From positions 4,040,501 through 4,104,500 of the forward strand of contig NZ_CP035952.1 in NCBI RefSeq assembly GCF_004214895.1: DNA of 64,000 nucleotides, in the 5' to 3' direction. A program made the translations under genes and the position numbers. This document shows, one piece after another, positions 36,523 to 46,633 of the stretch; position 1 is the first letter of the stretch, and each line of letters begins with the position of its first letter. This stretch comes from Pseudomonas tructae (GTDB lineage Bacteria; Pseudomonadota; Gammaproteobacteria; Pseudomonadales; Pseudomonadaceae). The notes beneath the pieces are model-generated. The model was not told the origin of the DNA, searched no databases, and saw only the letters and a program-made list of their open reading frames with translations.

Positions 36523-38577
36523 TCAGACCAGGTTCAGGGCAGTCAGCAACAGGTCGATCAGCTTGATCCCGGCGAACGGCACGATCAGTCCGCCCAGGCC
36601 ATAGATCAGCAGGTTGCGGCGCAACAGGTGGGCGGCGCTGGCGGCCTGCACCCGGACCCCGCGCAGGGCCAGGGGAATCAGCACGACGATGATCAGGGCG
36701 TTGAACACAATCGCCGAGAGAATCGCGCTCTGCGGGCTGCTCAGGTGCATCAGGTTGAGTACGCCCAGTTGCGGGTAGATTGCCGCGAACAGCGCCGGGA
36801 GAATGGCGAAGTACTTGGCCACGTCGTTGGCAATCGAGAAGGTGGTCAGGGCGCCACGGGTCACCAGCAGCTCCTTGCCGACCTGGACCACATCCAGCAG
36901 CTTGGTCGGGTCGCTGTCCAGGTCGACCATGTTGGCCGCCTCGCGGGCTGCCTGGGTGCCATCGTTCATGGCCATGCCGACATCGGCCTGGGCCAGCGCC
37001 GGGGCGTCGTTGGCGCCATCGCCGCACATGGCCACCAGGCGCCCGTCATTCTGCTCCTGGCGGATGCGCGCCAGCTTCTTCTCCGGGGTGGCTTCGGCGA
37101 GCACGTCATCGACCCCGGCTTCGGCGGCGATGGCAGCGGCGGTCAGCGGGTTGTCACCGGTCACCATCACCGTGCGAATCCCCAGCTTGCGCAACTCGGC
37201 AAAACGCTCGCGGATGCCCGGCTTGACCACGTCCTTCAGGTGGATCACCCCCAGCAGGCGCTTGTCGGCGCACACCAGCAAGGGCGTGCCGCCGCTCTGG
37301 GCGATCTTGTCCACTTCCCGGGCCAGCGGTACCGGCATTTCCAGGCGTTGCATGCCGACGAAGGCCAGCACCGAATCCACCGCGCCCTTACGATAGCGAT
37401 GCTGTTGATAGTCGATACCGGACAGCCGGGTTTCGGCGCTGAAGGCCACTGGCGTGAACTGATCGGCAGCCGGTTCGTTGAAGTCATGCAACTGGCGCAG
37501 GTACTCGACGACCGACTTGCCTTCGGCGGTGTCGTCGGCCAGCGACGCCAGCAAGGCGCCCTCACCCAGCTCCCGCGCGGTGACGCCAGGCGCGGCGTGC
37601 AAGGCGCTGCAGCGCCGGTTGCCGAAGGTGATGGTGCCGGTCTTGTCGAGCATCAGCACATGCACATCGCCCGCCGCCTCTACCGCACGGCCGGAGCGGG
37701 CGATGACGTTGAGGCGCACCAGGCGGTCCATGCCGGCGATGCCAATGGCCGACAGCAGGCCGCCGATGGTGGTGGGAATCAAGGTGACCAGCAAGGCCAC
37801 CAGGAACACCAGCGCGATGCTGCCACCGGCAAAGTGGGCGAACGGCTGCAGGGTCACCACGACCACCAGGAAGATCAGGGTCAAGCCGATCAGCAGGATA
37901 TCCAGGGCGATCTCATTAGGCGTCTTCTGCCGCTTGGCGCCTTCGACCAGGGCAATCATGCGGTCCAGGGTCGACTCGCCGGGATTACTGGTGATGCTGA
38001 TCAGCAGCCAATCGGAAACCAGCCGGGTGTTGCCGGTCACTGCCGAGCGATCACCACCGGATTCGCGGATCACCGGCGCGGACTCACCGGTAATCGCCGC
38101 CTCGTTGACCGCGGCGATGCCTTCGAGCACCTCGCCGTCGCCGGGGATCATTTCCCCGGCCGAGACCTTGACCACATCGCCTTTGCGCAGGCTTGTGGCC
38201 GGGACCACTTCGAAGCTGCCCGAAGCCGTACGGCGACGGGCACTGAGGCCCTGGCTGCCAGCCTTGAGGCTGTCGGCGCGAGCCTTGCCACGGCCCTCGG
38301 CGAGGGCCTCGGCGAAGTTGGCGAACAGCACGGTGAACCACAGCCACAGGGCGATCTGCACCGCCACGCCGGTCGGCACGCGGTTGTCAGGCAGCAAGCA
38401 CAGCAAGGTGGTGAAGATTGCGGTGAGTTCCACCACCAGCATCACCGGCGAGCGCTTGAGCTGGCGCGGATCGAGTTTGACGAAGGCCTGCACCAGCGCC
38501 GGGCGCCACAGCGCGGCAAAGGTGGTACGCGCCGCCTCGACAGGTTTGGCCTTTACTTCAGGAATCGGCATGTTCAT
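36523..38577 (-). CDS. kdpB: K+-transporting P-type ATPase subunit B
   Basis: KdpB is the catalytic P1A-type ATPase. The 684-aa sequence has the phosphorylation motif [16 protein letters not shown], the TGES actuator loop ([17 protein letters not shown]), [34 protein letters not shown] and [20 protein letters not shown]. Seven membrane helices flank these domains. GAGGAG precedes the ATG. It drives K+ that is selected by KdpA. Confidence 0.97.
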   Translation of the reverse strand: MNMPIPEVKAKPVEAARTTFAALWRPALVQAFVKLDPRQLKRSPVMLVVELTAIFTTLLCLLPDNRVPTGVAVQIALWLWFTVLFANFAEALAEGRGKARADSLKAGSQGLSARRRTASGSFEVVPATSLRKGDVVKVSAGEMIPGDGEVLEGIAAVNEAAITGESAPVIRESGGDRSAVTGNTRLVSDWLLISITSNPGESTLDRMIALVEGAKRQKTPNEIALDILLIGLTLIFLVVVVTLQPFAHFAGGSIALVFLVALLVTLIPTTIGGLLSAIGIAGMDRLVRLNVIARSGRAVEAAGDVHVLMLDKTGTITFGNRRCSALHAAPGVTARELGEGALLASLADDTAEGKSVVEYLRQLHDFNEPAADQFTPVAFSAETRLSGIDYQQHRYRKGAVDSVLAFVGMQRLEMPVPLAREVDKIAQSGGTPLLVCADKRLLGVIHLKDVVKPGIRERFAELRKLGIRTVMVTGDNPLTAAAIAAEAGVDDVLAEATPEKKLARIRQEQNDGRLVAMCGDGANDAPALAQADVGMAMNDGTQAAREAANMVDLDSDPTKLLDVVQVGKELLVTRGALTTFSIANDVAKYFAILPALFAAIYPQLGVLNLMHLSSPQSAILSAIVFNALIIVVLIPLALRGVRVQAASAAHLLRRNLLIYGLGGLIVPFAGIKLIDLLLTALNLV

Positions 38578-38587
38578 GAATCGCTCC

Positions 38588-40282
38588 TCACAAGCCCAGG
38601 CTCAGGTACTCGGTCACTGGCCCCAGGGCCAGGGCCGGCAGGAAGGTCAGGCCACCGATCAATAGAATGGTCACCACCAGCAAGGTGACGAACAGCGGGC
38701 CGTGGGTCGGGAAGCTGTTCTGCCCCACAGGCGCGGATTTTTTCAGTGCCAGGCTACCGGCCAGGGCCAGCACCGGCAGGATGTAGCCGAAGCGGCCGAT
38801 GAGCATGCCCAGGCCGATCATCACGTTGTGAAAGGTGGTATTGGCACCCAGGCCGGCAAAGGCCGAACCGTTGTTGGCGCTGGCCGAGGTGTAGGCGTAC
38901 AGCAGCTGGCTGAAGCCATGGGCACCGGGGTTGCTGATGGCCGCCGCAGGTCCTGGCAGGCTGGCGGCCAGGGCGCCGAGTACCAGCACGCCAACGGGCA
39001 TCACCAGCAAGGTGGCCACCAGCAGTTGCACTTCCCGCGCCTGCAGTTTCTTGCCCAGGTATTCCGGGGTCCGGCCGATCATCAGGCCGGCCAGGAACAC
39101 CGCGATCAGCACGTTGAGCAGCATGCCGTAAAGACCGGCACCGACACCGCCGAAGATCACCTCGCCAACCATCATGTTGACCAGCGCGACCATGCCGCTG
39201 AGCGGGTTGAGGCTGTCGTGCATGTTGTTCACCGAACCGTTCGAGGCGGCGGTGGTAGTGACCGTCCAGAGTACGCTGGCGGTGGTGCCGAAGCGGCTTT
39301 CCTTGCCTTCCAGTGGCGCGGTCTGTTCAACCAGCGGGCTGCTCAGCGTCGGGTTGGCCTGGTACTCGCTCCACAGCGCGGTGCCGCCACCGATCAGGAA
39401 CAGCGCGAGCATGCCGGCGATGATCGCCCGGCTCTGGCGCATGTCCTTGACGTAGTGGCCGAAGGTGAAGACCAGGGCCACCGGAATCAGGATGATCGAG
39501 GCCACCTCGAACAGGTTGCTCCAGGCGCTAGGGTTTTCGAACGGGTGCGCCGAGTTGACGCCGAAGAAGCCGCCGCCGTTGGTACCCAGTTGCTTGATCG
39601 CAATCTGGCTGGCGGCCGGGCCCAGCGGGATGGTCTGGTCAGCGCCCTGCAGGGTCAGGGCATGCACGTAGTCGGCGAAAGTTTGCGGCACGCCCTGCCA
39701 GACCAGCAGCAAGGCCAGCAGCAGGCACAGCGGCAACAGGCCGTAGAGGGTGGCGCGGGTCATGTCGACCCAGAAATTGCCCAGGGTCTTGGCCGAACGG
39801 CGGGCAATGCCACGGCACAGGGCGACCAGTACGGCCAGGCCGGTGGCGGCGCTGACAAAGTTCTGCACGGTCAGGCCGAGCATCTGGCTCAGGTAGCTGA
39901 CCGAGGCTTCGCCACTGTAGGACTGCCAGTTGGTGTTGGTGACAAAGCTCACCGCCGTGTTGAACGCCAGCGACCACTCCTGCCCCGCCAGGTGCTGCGG
40001 GTTGAGTGGCAGATAGCCCTGCAACTGCAGCACGGCGAACACCAGCACGAAGCCTGCGAAGTTGAAGGCCAGCAAGGCCAGGGTGTACTGCTGCCAACTC
40101 TGCTCCTTGCCGGCATCGACCCCGGCCAGCCGGTAGCACACCCGCTCGACCGGCCCCAGCAGCGGCGACAGCCAGGTGCGCTGGCCTTCCATCACCTTGA
40201 AATAGAAACGCCCGAGCAAGGGCGCCGGGAGCAGTACCAGCGCAAAGAACGCCAGCAGCAACGCGTAATCGTAACTGTGCAT
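38588..40282 (-). CDS. kdpA: K+-transporting ATPase subunit A
   Basis: KdpA is the channel-like, K+-selective subunit. The 564-aa protein has four pore regions with filter glycines: [56 protein letters not shown] sequence, and [14 protein letters not shown]. Ten or more membrane helices are apparent. The start has GGAGCG just upstream. It is the second gene of the operon. Confidence 0.97.
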   Translation of the reverse strand: MHSYDYALLLAFFALVLLPAPLLGRFYFKVMEGQRTWLSPLLGPVERVCYRLAGVDAGKEQSWQQYTLALLAFNFAGFVLVFAVLQLQGYLPLNPQHLAGQEWSLAFNTAVSFVTNTNWQSYSGEASVSYLSQMLGLTVQNFVSAATGLAVLVALCRGIARRSAKTLGNFWVDMTRATLYGLLPLCLLLALLLVWQGVPQTFADYVHALTLQGADQTIPLGPAASQIAIKQLGTNGGGFFGVNSAHPFENPSAWSNLFEVASIILIPVALVFTFGHYVKDMRQSRAIIAGMLALFLIGGGTALWSEYQANPTLSSPLVEQTAPLEGKESRFGTTASVLWTVTTTAASNGSVNNMHDSLNPLSGMVALVNMMVGEVIFGGVGAGLYGMLLNVLIAVFLAGLMIGRTPEYLGKKLQAREVQLLVATLLVMPVGVLVLGALAASLPGPAAAISNPGAHGFSQLLYAYTSASANNGSAFAGLGANTTFHNVMIGLGMLIGRFGYILPVLALAGSLALKKSAPVGQNSFPTHGPLFVTLLVVTILLIGGLTFLPALALGPVTEYLSLGL

Positions 40283-40290
40283 GGTCGCTC

Positions 40291-40380
40291 CTAACCCCGA
40301 TTGGCGCGCAACAGCGCGACCAGCAGGTAGATCATCAACGCCACTGCCAACAGCAGTGACACCCCGTCCAGAATGCTCAT
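40291..40380 (-). CDS. kdpF: K+-transporting ATPase small subunit F
   Basis: A 29-codon ORF encodes MSILDGVSLLLAVALMIYLL followed by VALLRANRG, a single transmembrane helix typical of KdpF, which stabilises the Kdp complex. GGAGAG lies 5 nt before the ATG. It precedes kdpA by 8 nt and is normally missed by automatic ORF calls. Confidence 0.93.
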   Translation of the reverse strand: MSILDGVSLLLAVALMIYLLVALLRANRG

Positions 40381-40397
40381 GAAAACTCTCCGTCCTT

Positions 40398-40411
40398 ACG
40401 GCACGTGCCGT
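40398..40411. promoter_or_regulatory. Perfect 14-bp palindrome acggcacgtgccgt before kdpF
   Basis: The perfect palindrome lies 18 bp upstream of the kdpF ATG, in the presumed leader. It might be an operator or mRNA structure. KdpE sites are usually AT-rich, so KdpE is not an obvious binder. Confidence 0.3.
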
Positions 40412-40493
40412 TGACGGTCATTGTCGGTAGAGCGGCTGTAAAGGGACGAGACCCAGAGCCTGGGGCAGGCATAAAGAATGCGTAAATAACACA

Positions 40494-40605
40494 CGTGTAG
40501 GAGCGGGCTTGCCCTGCGATAAGGCCAGTGCAGCCAGTTGACCTGATGCTGTCTGGATTGCGAGCGCTGCGCGCACGAATCGCGGGGCAAGGCCCGCTCC
40601 CACCA
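40494..40605. repeat. Inverted pair of REP elements, diverged
   Basis: gtaggagcgggcttgccctgcgat (left) and aatcgcggggcaaggcccgctcccacc (right) face each other 55 bp apart. The right copy has an extra G in its core. They lie between the kdp operon start and the GGDEF/EAL gene. Confidence 0.8.
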
Positions 40606-40645
40606 GGTCAGCGGGGCTCTCGGTGAGAACGAGCCAGCGCCGCCC

Positions 40646-42334
40646 CTACTGGGTCTTCCACTGCGACGGCTGCTGGTAGCCGGCAACCCAGTCGATCACC
40701 TGCCCAACCGGCATTGGCCGGGCAATGCAGTAGCCCTGGGCGATCTCGCAGCCCAGGCCCATCAGCAACTGGCCATGCTCGACAGTCTCCAGGCCCTCGG
40801 CAATCACTTGGCGGCCAAAGGCCCGGGCCAGGCCGATCACCGCGCGTGTCAGCGCCAGGTCGTCCTGGTCGTGAAGGATGTCACGCACGAACGACTTGTC
40901 GATCTTGATGGTCCGCGTTGGCAAGCGCTTGAGGTAGCTCAGCGACGAGTAGCCAGTGCCGAAGTCGTCCAGGGAGAACTGCACGCCCAGGCGCTGGCAG
41001 GCATCCAGGCACTGGCTGACTCGCTGGATGTTCTCGATGGCCACCGACTCGACGATTTCCAGATCGAGCAGCGCCGGCGCCACCTGCGGGTGACGGTTCA
41101 ACAGCCGCTGCAGGCGTTCGACAAAATCGTCACGTTGCACATGACGGGCGGCGATGTTGACGCTGACCGGCCACTCATGGCCCTGCGCCTGCCAGCGTCG
41201 GATGCAGGTCATGGCCTGGTCGATGACCCACTCGCCGATTTCGACGATCAGGTCGGTCTGTTCGATCTGCGGCAGAAAATCTGCGGGCAGCACCAGGCCC
41301 TTGTGCGGGTGCTGCCAGCGCAGCAGCGCTTCGAAGCCGATCACCGCACCGCTGCGCATGTTGACCTTGGGCTGGTAGTGCAGGCACAGCTCGCCGTTGT
41401 GCAGGGCCTGCCGCAAGCGTGCCACGGTCTGGTGGGTGGCCTTGACCTCCTGGTCCAGCGATACGTCGAACAGGTGAAAGCGGTTGCGTCCACGCTGCTT
41501 GGCCACATACAGGGCCTGGTCGGCATGCCGCACCAGGGTGTCGGTGTCTTCATTGTCCTGAGGGAACAAGGTCACGCCGATACTGGCGCTGACGCGAATC
41601 TGCTGGTCGCGGATCCGGTACGGCGCGGCAAGTGCGCTCAGCACCCGGTCCAGGGCCGCCTGCAGGTGCGCCGGTGCCTGCACGTGGCGCAAGATCAGCA
41701 CGAACTCGTCTCCCGACAACCGCGCCACGGCATCACCGCCGCGCAGGATGCCCTTGAGGCGCGTGGCCACCTCCACCAGCAGCAGGTCGCCGCAAGCGTG
41801 GCCGTAACCGTCATTGACTGCCTTGAAACCGTCCAGGTCGAGCATGCACACCGCCAGTGGGATGTCCTCGTTGCGTGAGAACTCCAAGGCCTGGTTGAGC
41901 AGGTCGGACAGATAAGCGCGATTGGGCAGCCCAGTGAGCACATCGTGGCCCACCCGCCATTGCAGGGTATGCAGCAGTTGACGCTTCTCGGTGACGTCGA
42001 AGCGGATCGACACGTACTTGCGCACCTTGCCAGTGGCCAGGTCGATCAACGGCACCATGGTGCTGTCTACCCAGTACAGCGAGCCATCCTTGGCCCGGTT
42101 GCAGATCTCGCCTTTCCAGACCCTGCCGGCAACCAGGGCACGCCACATATCAAGGAAGAACTCCGGCCCATGCAGGCCGGCGTTGAGGATCCGGTGATTG
42201 GCCCCCAGCAGCTCCTCGCGGCTGTACCCGGAGATGCTGCAGAACTGCTCGTTGACGTAGGTGATCCGGCCACTGAGGTCGGTTTCGGAAAAGATCGCGG
42301 CGGCATCGACGGCCGCGCGGTAGTTATCGTCCAT
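40646..42334 (-). CDS. PAS-GGDEF-EAL c-di-GMP signalling protein
   Basis: The 562-aa protein has an N-terminal PAS domain (about residues 1-120, ITYVNEQFCSISGYSREELL), a GGDEF domain with the active-site variant RLSGDEFVLIL, and an EAL domain with IGFEALLRWQHP, the NIAARH segment, LDDFGTGYSSLSYLKRLP, KIDKSFVRDI and VIAEGLETVE, consistent with an active phosphodiesterase. GAGG precedes the ATG. It lies 22 nt downstream of aer in the same orientation. P. putida has an aer2 – PAS-GGDEF-EAL pair (PP2257-PP2258) reported to link energy taxis with c-di-GMP turnover, which fits this arrangement. Confidence 0.93.
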   Translation of the reverse strand: MDDNYRAAVDAAAIFSETDLSGRITYVNEQFCSISGYSREELLGANHRILNAGLHGPEFFLDMWRALVAGRVWKGEICNRAKDGSLYWVDSTMVPLIDLATGKVRKYVSIRFDVTEKRQLLHTLQWRVGHDVLTGLPNRAYLSDLLNQALEFSRNEDIPLAVCMLDLDGFKAVNDGYGHACGDLLLVEVATRLKGILRGGDAVARLSGDEFVLILRHVQAPAHLQAALDRVLSALAAPYRIRDQQIRVSASIGVTLFPQDNEDTDTLVRHADQALYVAKQRGRNRFHLFDVSLDQEVKATHQTVARLRQALHNGELCLHYQPKVNMRSGAVIGFEALLRWQHPHKGLVLPADFLPQIEQTDLIVEIGEWVIDQAMTCIRRWQAQGHEWPVSVNIAARHVQRDDFVERLQRLLNRHPQVAPALLDLEIVESVAIENIQRVSQCLDACQRLGVQFSLDDFGTGYSSLSYLKRLPTRTIKIDKSFVRDILHDQDDLALTRAVIGLARAFGRQVIAEGLETVEHGQLLMGLGCEIAQGYCIARPMPVGQVIDWVAGYQQPSQWKTQ

Positions 42335-42356
42335 GAATTCCTCTGCACCCTGGCGG

Positions 42357-43922
42357 CTAGCGATTGAAACGCTCGACCAGGGCCCGCAGACCCGAAGAAA
42401 TGCTTTGCAGCTCGGCACCGCGGCTGGCCGCGGCATTGGCGTTGAGCGCGGTGGCTTGCACGGTGCTGGCAACGTTGTTGATCTGCTCGCTGACGGTTTC
42501 GGCCACCGATGACTGCTCCTGCGAGGCGGCGGCCATCTGCTGGCTCATGTCGCTGATCTGCTCGACCGCCCTGCGAATACCCTGCAGCGCGCGCTGCGCT
42601 TCAAGTACCTGGGCCACGCCCTGCTCGGCTTCGGTGATGCCCAGGCTGGCAATACCCACCGCCTCGTCGGCGCCACTGCGCAGGTTCTCGATGATGCTCT
42701 GGATCTGCACGGTCGATTGCCGGGTCTTGGCCGCCAGCGCCCGCACCTCGTCGGCAACCACGGCAAAGCCACGGCCCTGTTCGCCTGCCCGGGCCGCCTC
42801 GATGGCCGCATTGAGCGCCAGCAGGTTGGTCTGCTCGGCGATCGAGCGGATCACCTCGGCGGCGAGCATGATGTCCTGGGTCTGCCCGGCCAGGTGGGTC
42901 ACCGCCTGATTGATCTGGCTGACGGTGCCCGCCAGCAATTGGATTGCTTCGCGGCTGGTGCCGGCGACCTGGCTGCCCTGCTCGGCCAACTGGTTAGCGG
43001 TTTGTGCCTGGACCGCCGTCTGCTGCACATGCTCGGCCACCTCGGCGATGGACGCAGCCATTTGTGTCATGGCGGTGGCGGTCATGTCGGTTTCACCACG
43101 CTGCTGGAGCAACGCAGCTTCGGTACTGCCGGACAGCTGGCTGGCATCACGGGCCGCTTCGGCCATCTGCGTGGCCAGATCGCTCAGGCGGGTCAGCGCC
43201 GTCTTCAGCCGCGCCTCTTCACTGATCAGGATCATCTGCAACTGCGCCGCCGAGCCCAGCTCATCGCTGTAGGTCAGGGCGCTGATCTGATCGGCAAAGG
43301 TATTGCCAGCGCACTGCACGATTCGGCTCAGTTGACGGCCAAGGCGGCTGTGGGACCACAGGCCGAGCAAGGCGAACAAAACGAAGGTGATGACCTGCCC
43401 TAGCCAGCCCGGCAATGCCTGGTTTACCGCCACCGCCAGCGCCCCCGCGGACAGCGGCAGGCTCAGCACCTGGCCCAGTTGCGTCAGCCGCCGCCCGGCA
43501 GCCACCGGCGCCTTGCCTTCACGCATGCGCGCATACAATGCCTCAGCGCGGCGTACCTGTTCACGGCTCGGTTTGACCCGCACCGACTCGTAACCGACCA
43601 GGCGACCCTCTTCGAGGATCGGCGTGACGTAGGCGCTGACCCAGTAGAAGTTGCCGTTCTTGCAGCGGTTCTTGACGATGCCCATCCAGCTCTGGCCAGC
43701 CTTGAGGTAGTGCCACATCAGTTCGAACACGGCAGGCGGCATGTCCGGGTGGCGGACCAGGTTGTGCGGGCTGCCGATCAGTTCGGCCTGGCTGAAACCG
43801 CTCATGGCGGCGAATTCGGCGTTGCAGTAGGTGATCTTGCTGTTGGTGTCGGTGGCGGAAATAAGCCGCTGATCCTCGCCGAAAGTCTGCTCGAGCGAGG
43901 TGACCGGCATGTTGAGACGCAC
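42357..43922 (-). CDS. aer: Aerotaxis receptor (PAS-type chemoreceptor)
   Basis: The 521-aa protein starts with an Aer-type PAS domain ([34 protein letters not shown]), which in Aer binds FAD and senses redox state. A central membrane anchor follows ([20 protein letters not shown]), then a short HAMP-like region and the signalling tip ([37 protein letters not shown]). I chose a GTG start (VRLNMPVTS) with GGAG 7 nt upstream; it aligns with known Aer N-termini and gives the length I recall for P. aeruginosa Aer. It is cotranscribed with the GGDEF/EAL gene. Confidence 0.93.
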   Translation of the reverse strand: MRLNMPVTSLEQTFGEDQRLISATDTNSKITYCNAEFAAMSGFSQAELIGSPHNLVRHPDMPPAVFELMWHYLKAGQSWMGIVKNRCKNGNFYWVSAYVTPILEEGRLVGYESVRVKPSREQVRRAEALYARMREGKAPVAAGRRLTQLGQVLSLPLSAGALAVAVNQALPGWLGQVITFVLFALLGLWSHSRLGRQLSRIVQCAGNTFADQISALTYSDELGSAAQLQMILISEEARLKTALTRLSDLATQMAEAARDASQLSGSTEAALLQQRGETDMTATAMTQMAASIAEVAEHVQQTAVQAQTANQLAEQGSQVAGTSREAIQLLAGTVSQINQAVTHLAGQTQDIMLAAEVIRSIAEQTNLLALNAAIEAARAGEQGRGFAVVADEVRALAAKTRQSTVQIQSIIENLRSGADEAVGIASLGITEAEQGVAQVLEAQRALQGIRRAVEQISDMSQQMAAASQEQSSVAETVSEQINNVASTVQATALNANAAASRGAELQSISSGLRALVERFNR

Positions 43923-44188
43923 GATAAAACTCCATATGCAGGGGTCTGCGAGGTTGAGCGGCGCAGTGCGCAAACCATTCGTCCGACACCGAGGGCCCCG
44001 CTTTGTCGGGATGCTTTGCTAAAGGGATACAGCGCCCAGCCAGGGGTTGAAACTCGATGGCTTTTGACCTGTCCAAACGCACAATTCTACGAATTACATC
44101 ACATTTTGCAAATAAAGGTGATGAATCGTGGCGTTGTCTATTGCCTATGGATATCGTTAAGTTCTTGATTCTAAATGGGAATTAAGCG

Positions 44189-44503
44189 ATGACAATTTCA
44201 AGTTTGGGTTCGGCCATCAGACGTTACCGCAAGGTAGCCGGGCTCACTCAGGCTGAACTTGGCGAGAAAACCGGTTTTGACCCCAAGACCATCAGCCGCT
44301 TCGAAACTGGCACCTACACCCCCAGCGTGGAAGCCCTGCTGACCTTTGCCGAGGTGCTGGGCATCAAACTCAAAGCCTTCTTCGCCGAGCAAGACGACGA
44401 AGACGAGCAGCGTGCCTACCTCTTCGGTGTCATCCACAAGGCCCCACCGCAGGACCTGGGCAAGCTGATCGCGGCGGTGGACCTGGCCATGTCCAAGCCA
44501 TAG
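44189..44503 (+). CDS. XRE-family helix-turn-helix regulator
   Basis: The 104-aa protein consists of a classic Cro/CI HTH (about residues 8-65, AIRRYRKVAGLTQAELGEKT, PKTISRFETGTYTPSVEALL) and an acidic linker (EQDDEDEQ) with a short C-terminal helix. There is no toxin partner next to it. The target is unknown. A Rho-independent terminator follows. Confidence 0.88.
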   Translation: MTISSLGSAIRRYRKVAGLTQAELGEKTGFDPKTISRFETGTYTPSVEALLTFAEVLGIKLKAFFAEQDDEDEQRAYLFGVIHKAPPQDLGKLIAAVDLAMSKP

Positions 44504-44518
44504 TCCCGGCAACACGGA

Positions 44519-44551
44519 AAAAGCGGCAGGTCGGACCTGCTGCTTTTTTTG
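44519..44551 (+). terminator. Terminator after XRE gene
   Basis: The stem aagcggcaggtc / gacctgctgctt (one mismatch) is followed by a run of T's. Confidence 0.88.
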
Positions 44552-44566
44552 CCCGCACAGCGCACC

Positions 44567-45034
44567 CTAACTGGTCAGACCGGTAAAGCCATTAGAAATC
44601 ATCTGTGAGCTGCCGTGCAACAAACCAGCACAGCCAGCAGGCTTGATCGCATCGATTGCCGCCGGATCAATCCACCGCCAGTCCAGGGTCTGGTCGCACA
44701 GCACGATTTCGCCGGAAAACTCGGCGCTAAACAGGTAATTGTGCTCGTGGATTCTCTGCTCACCGAGGGTGATGTTCTGCTCGACAACCCCCAGGAAACG
44801 GTGGTTGAACGTCTGCACCCCGAACTCTTCCACGATCTCTCGCCTGGCCCCTTCGAGCACAGACTCGCCAACCTTCAAGCGCCCGCCAGGGAGCGCCCAA
44901 CTGGCGTCATCGTCGGTTTTTTTCTTCTGTACCAGCAACTCCCCTTGGTCGTTCTTCAAAAAGACTGAACACCTGACTGAGAAGCGCAACTGGCCCATAT
45001 GAAATGTCACATCAGGACGATTTGACGAGGTCAT
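44567..45034 (-). CDS. Nudix hydrolase
   Basis: The 155-aa protein contains a complete Nudix box (GGRLKVGESVLEGARREIVE followed by EFGV), matching Gx5Ex7REUxEExGU. The N-terminus VRCSVFLKNDQGELLVQKKK fits the fold. Such enzymes hydrolyse nucleoside diphosphates linked to another moiety; the substrate is unknown. GGAG lies 7 nt before the ATG. Confidence 0.9.
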   Translation of the reverse strand: MTSSNRPDVTFHMGQLRFSVRCSVFLKNDQGELLVQKKKTDDDASWALPGGRLKVGESVLEGARREIVEEFGVQTFNHRFLGVVEQNITLGEQRIHEHNYLFSAEFSGEIVLCDQTLDWRWIDPAAIDAIKPAGCAGLLHGSSQMISNGFTGLTS

Positions 45035-45253
45035 GAATCTGCTCCAACTCCGGTTGTTGAATGGCTAAGCCACTGATTTTACTCACCCTGAGATTTTACA
45101 TCTTCTGCTTGCGCAACAATCCCTTGCCAAGCCGAAAAAACCGCGCCTACACTGCCCAGGCACTGGACATACCGGTAAGACCACAATAATTAAGTCCTCC
45201 GCTCTTTCGCCCCCGTGGCATCGAAGCAGGGACACCGACCAGAGATCCCTCCC

Positions 45254-46564
45254 ATGCTCAAATGGTGCTCGCGTTCGATCTTCCTCCAAGTGGTGCTGGG
45301 CCTTGTGCTAGGCATAGCCTGCGGCCTGAGCTTTCCTGAAGTCTCCCTGCAACTCAAACCCCTCGGTGACGGTTTCATCAAGCTGATCAAGATGCTCATC
45401 GGCCTGATCGTGTTCTGCGTGGTGGTCAGCGGTATCTCCGGTGCCGGCGACCTGAAGAAGGTTGGGCGTATCGGCCTGAAATCGGTGATCTACTTCGAAA
45501 TCCTGACCACCATCGCCCTGGTCATCGGCCTGGTGTTCGCCTTCACCTCGGGCATCGGCAGCGGCGCCAACATTCACCTCGACCAGTTGTCCAGCGCCGA
45601 AGCCAGCACCCTGGCCGAACGCGGTCAGCACATCCACGGCACCGCCGCATTCTTGATGGACCTGATCCCGACCTCGGTGATCGGCGCCTTTGCCGACAAC
45701 AACATCCTTCAGGTCCTGCTGTTTTCGGTGCTGTTCGGCAGCGCCTTGAACCTGGTGGGTGAAGCGGCCTCGGGTATCTCGCGGTTGATCAACGAACTCA
45801 GCCATATCATTTTCCGCATCATGGGCATGATCGTGCGTCTGGCGCCGATCGGCGTGTTCGGCGCGATTGCCTTCACCACCAGCAAATATGGCCTGGAATC
45901 ACTGCAGCACCTGGGCGGCCTGGTGGCTTTGTTTTACCTGACTTGCACCGGCTTCGTGCTGTTGATCCTCGGCACCGTGATGCGCCTGTCGGGCCTGAAG
46001 ATCCTGCCCTTCATCAAGTACCTGCGCGAAGAGCTGACCATTGTCCTGGGCACCGCCTCCTCCGACGCCGTGCTGCCGCAGGTCATGCGCAAACTGGAAC
46101 ACCTGGGCATCGGCAGCTCGACGGTGGGGCTGGTGATCCCGACCGGCTACTCGTTCAACCTCGACGGATTCTCGATCTACCTGACCCTGGCAATCGTGTT
46201 CATCGCCAACGCCACTGGCACGCCGCTGGCCATGACCGACCTGCTGACCATCCTGCTGGTATCGCTGATCACCTCCAAAGGCGCCCACGGCATACCGGGC
46301 TCAGCGCTGGTGATTCTTGCTGCGACCCTGACCGCGATCCCGGCCATCCCGGTGGTCGGCCTGGTGCTGGTACTGGCGGTGGACTGGTTCATGGGCATCG
46401 GCCGGGCCTTGACCAACCTGATCGGCAACTGTGTCGCCACGGTTGCCATTGGCCGCTGGGAAGGCGATATCGACATGGAGCGGGCCAACAATGTGCTGGC
46501 CGGCAAACAGGGCTTCGGTTTTGCCCAGCGCAAGACCCCGAACGCCCATCAACAAGAGTTCTGA
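45254..46564 (+). CDS. DctA-type C4-dicarboxylate (or glutamate-type) symporter
   Basis: The 436-aa membrane protein belongs to the dicarboxylate/amino acid:cation symporter family: GDGFIKLIKMLIGLIVFCVV, NNILQVLLFSVLFGSALNLV, LGTASSDAVLPQVMRKLEHL and VIPTGYSFNLDGFSIYLTLA. The serine-rich loop here is ASSDAVLP instead of SSSESALP of DctA, so it may be a paralogue with another substrate. It is followed by two GntR-type regulator genes, perhaps its controllers. The N-terminus is near typical; the chosen ATG removes a 13-residue unlikely extension. Confidence 0.9.
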   Translation: MLKWCSRSIFLQVVLGLVLGIACGLSFPEVSLQLKPLGDGFIKLIKMLIGLIVFCVVVSGISGAGDLKKVGRIGLKSVIYFEILTTIALVIGLVFAFTSGIGSGANIHLDQLSSAEASTLAERGQHIHGTAAFLMDLIPTSVIGAFADNNILQVLLFSVLFGSALNLVGEAASGISRLINELSHIIFRIMGMIVRLAPIGVFGAIAFTTSKYGLESLQHLGGLVALFYLTCTGFVLLILGTVMRLSGLKILPFIKYLREELTIVLGTASSDAVLPQVMRKLEHLGIGSSTVGLVIPTGYSFNLDGFSIYLTLAIVFIANATGTPLAMTDLLTILLVSLITSKGAHGIPGSALVILAATLTAIPAIPVVGLVLVLAVDWFMGIGRALTNLIGNCVATVAIGRWEGDIDMERANNVLAGKQGFGFAQRKTPNAHQQEF

Positions 46565-46571
46565 ATAAAAC

Positions 46572-46594
46572 GGCCGGCAGCACACCTGCCGGCC
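46572..46594 (+). terminator. Hairpin between transporter and GntR gene
   Basis: ggccggcag-cacac-ctgccggcc forms a 9-bp perfect stem just after the transporter stop. No T-tract follows, so it may be an attenuating or mRNA-stabilising element. Confidence 0.5.
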
Positions 46595-46633
46595 CCAGGA
46601 GCAAACCCTGCACCTGTTCTCATGGAGTGAACA

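Noticed and set aside
33373..38688. 1771-codon plus-strand open frame opposite kdpD, kdpC and kdpB
   Set aside because: Its length is due to high GC and codon bias of the kdp genes on the other strand; composition (Gln/Ala/Arg/His-rich) has no domain.
38702..40294. 530-codon plus-strand open frame opposite kdpA
   Set aside because: Shadow of kdpA, whose pore motifs are complete on the minus strand.
45112..45253. Sigma-54 promoter before the DctA-like gene
   Set aside because: DctA genes often use sigma-54, but no TGGCAC-N5-TTGC match is present in the upstream region.
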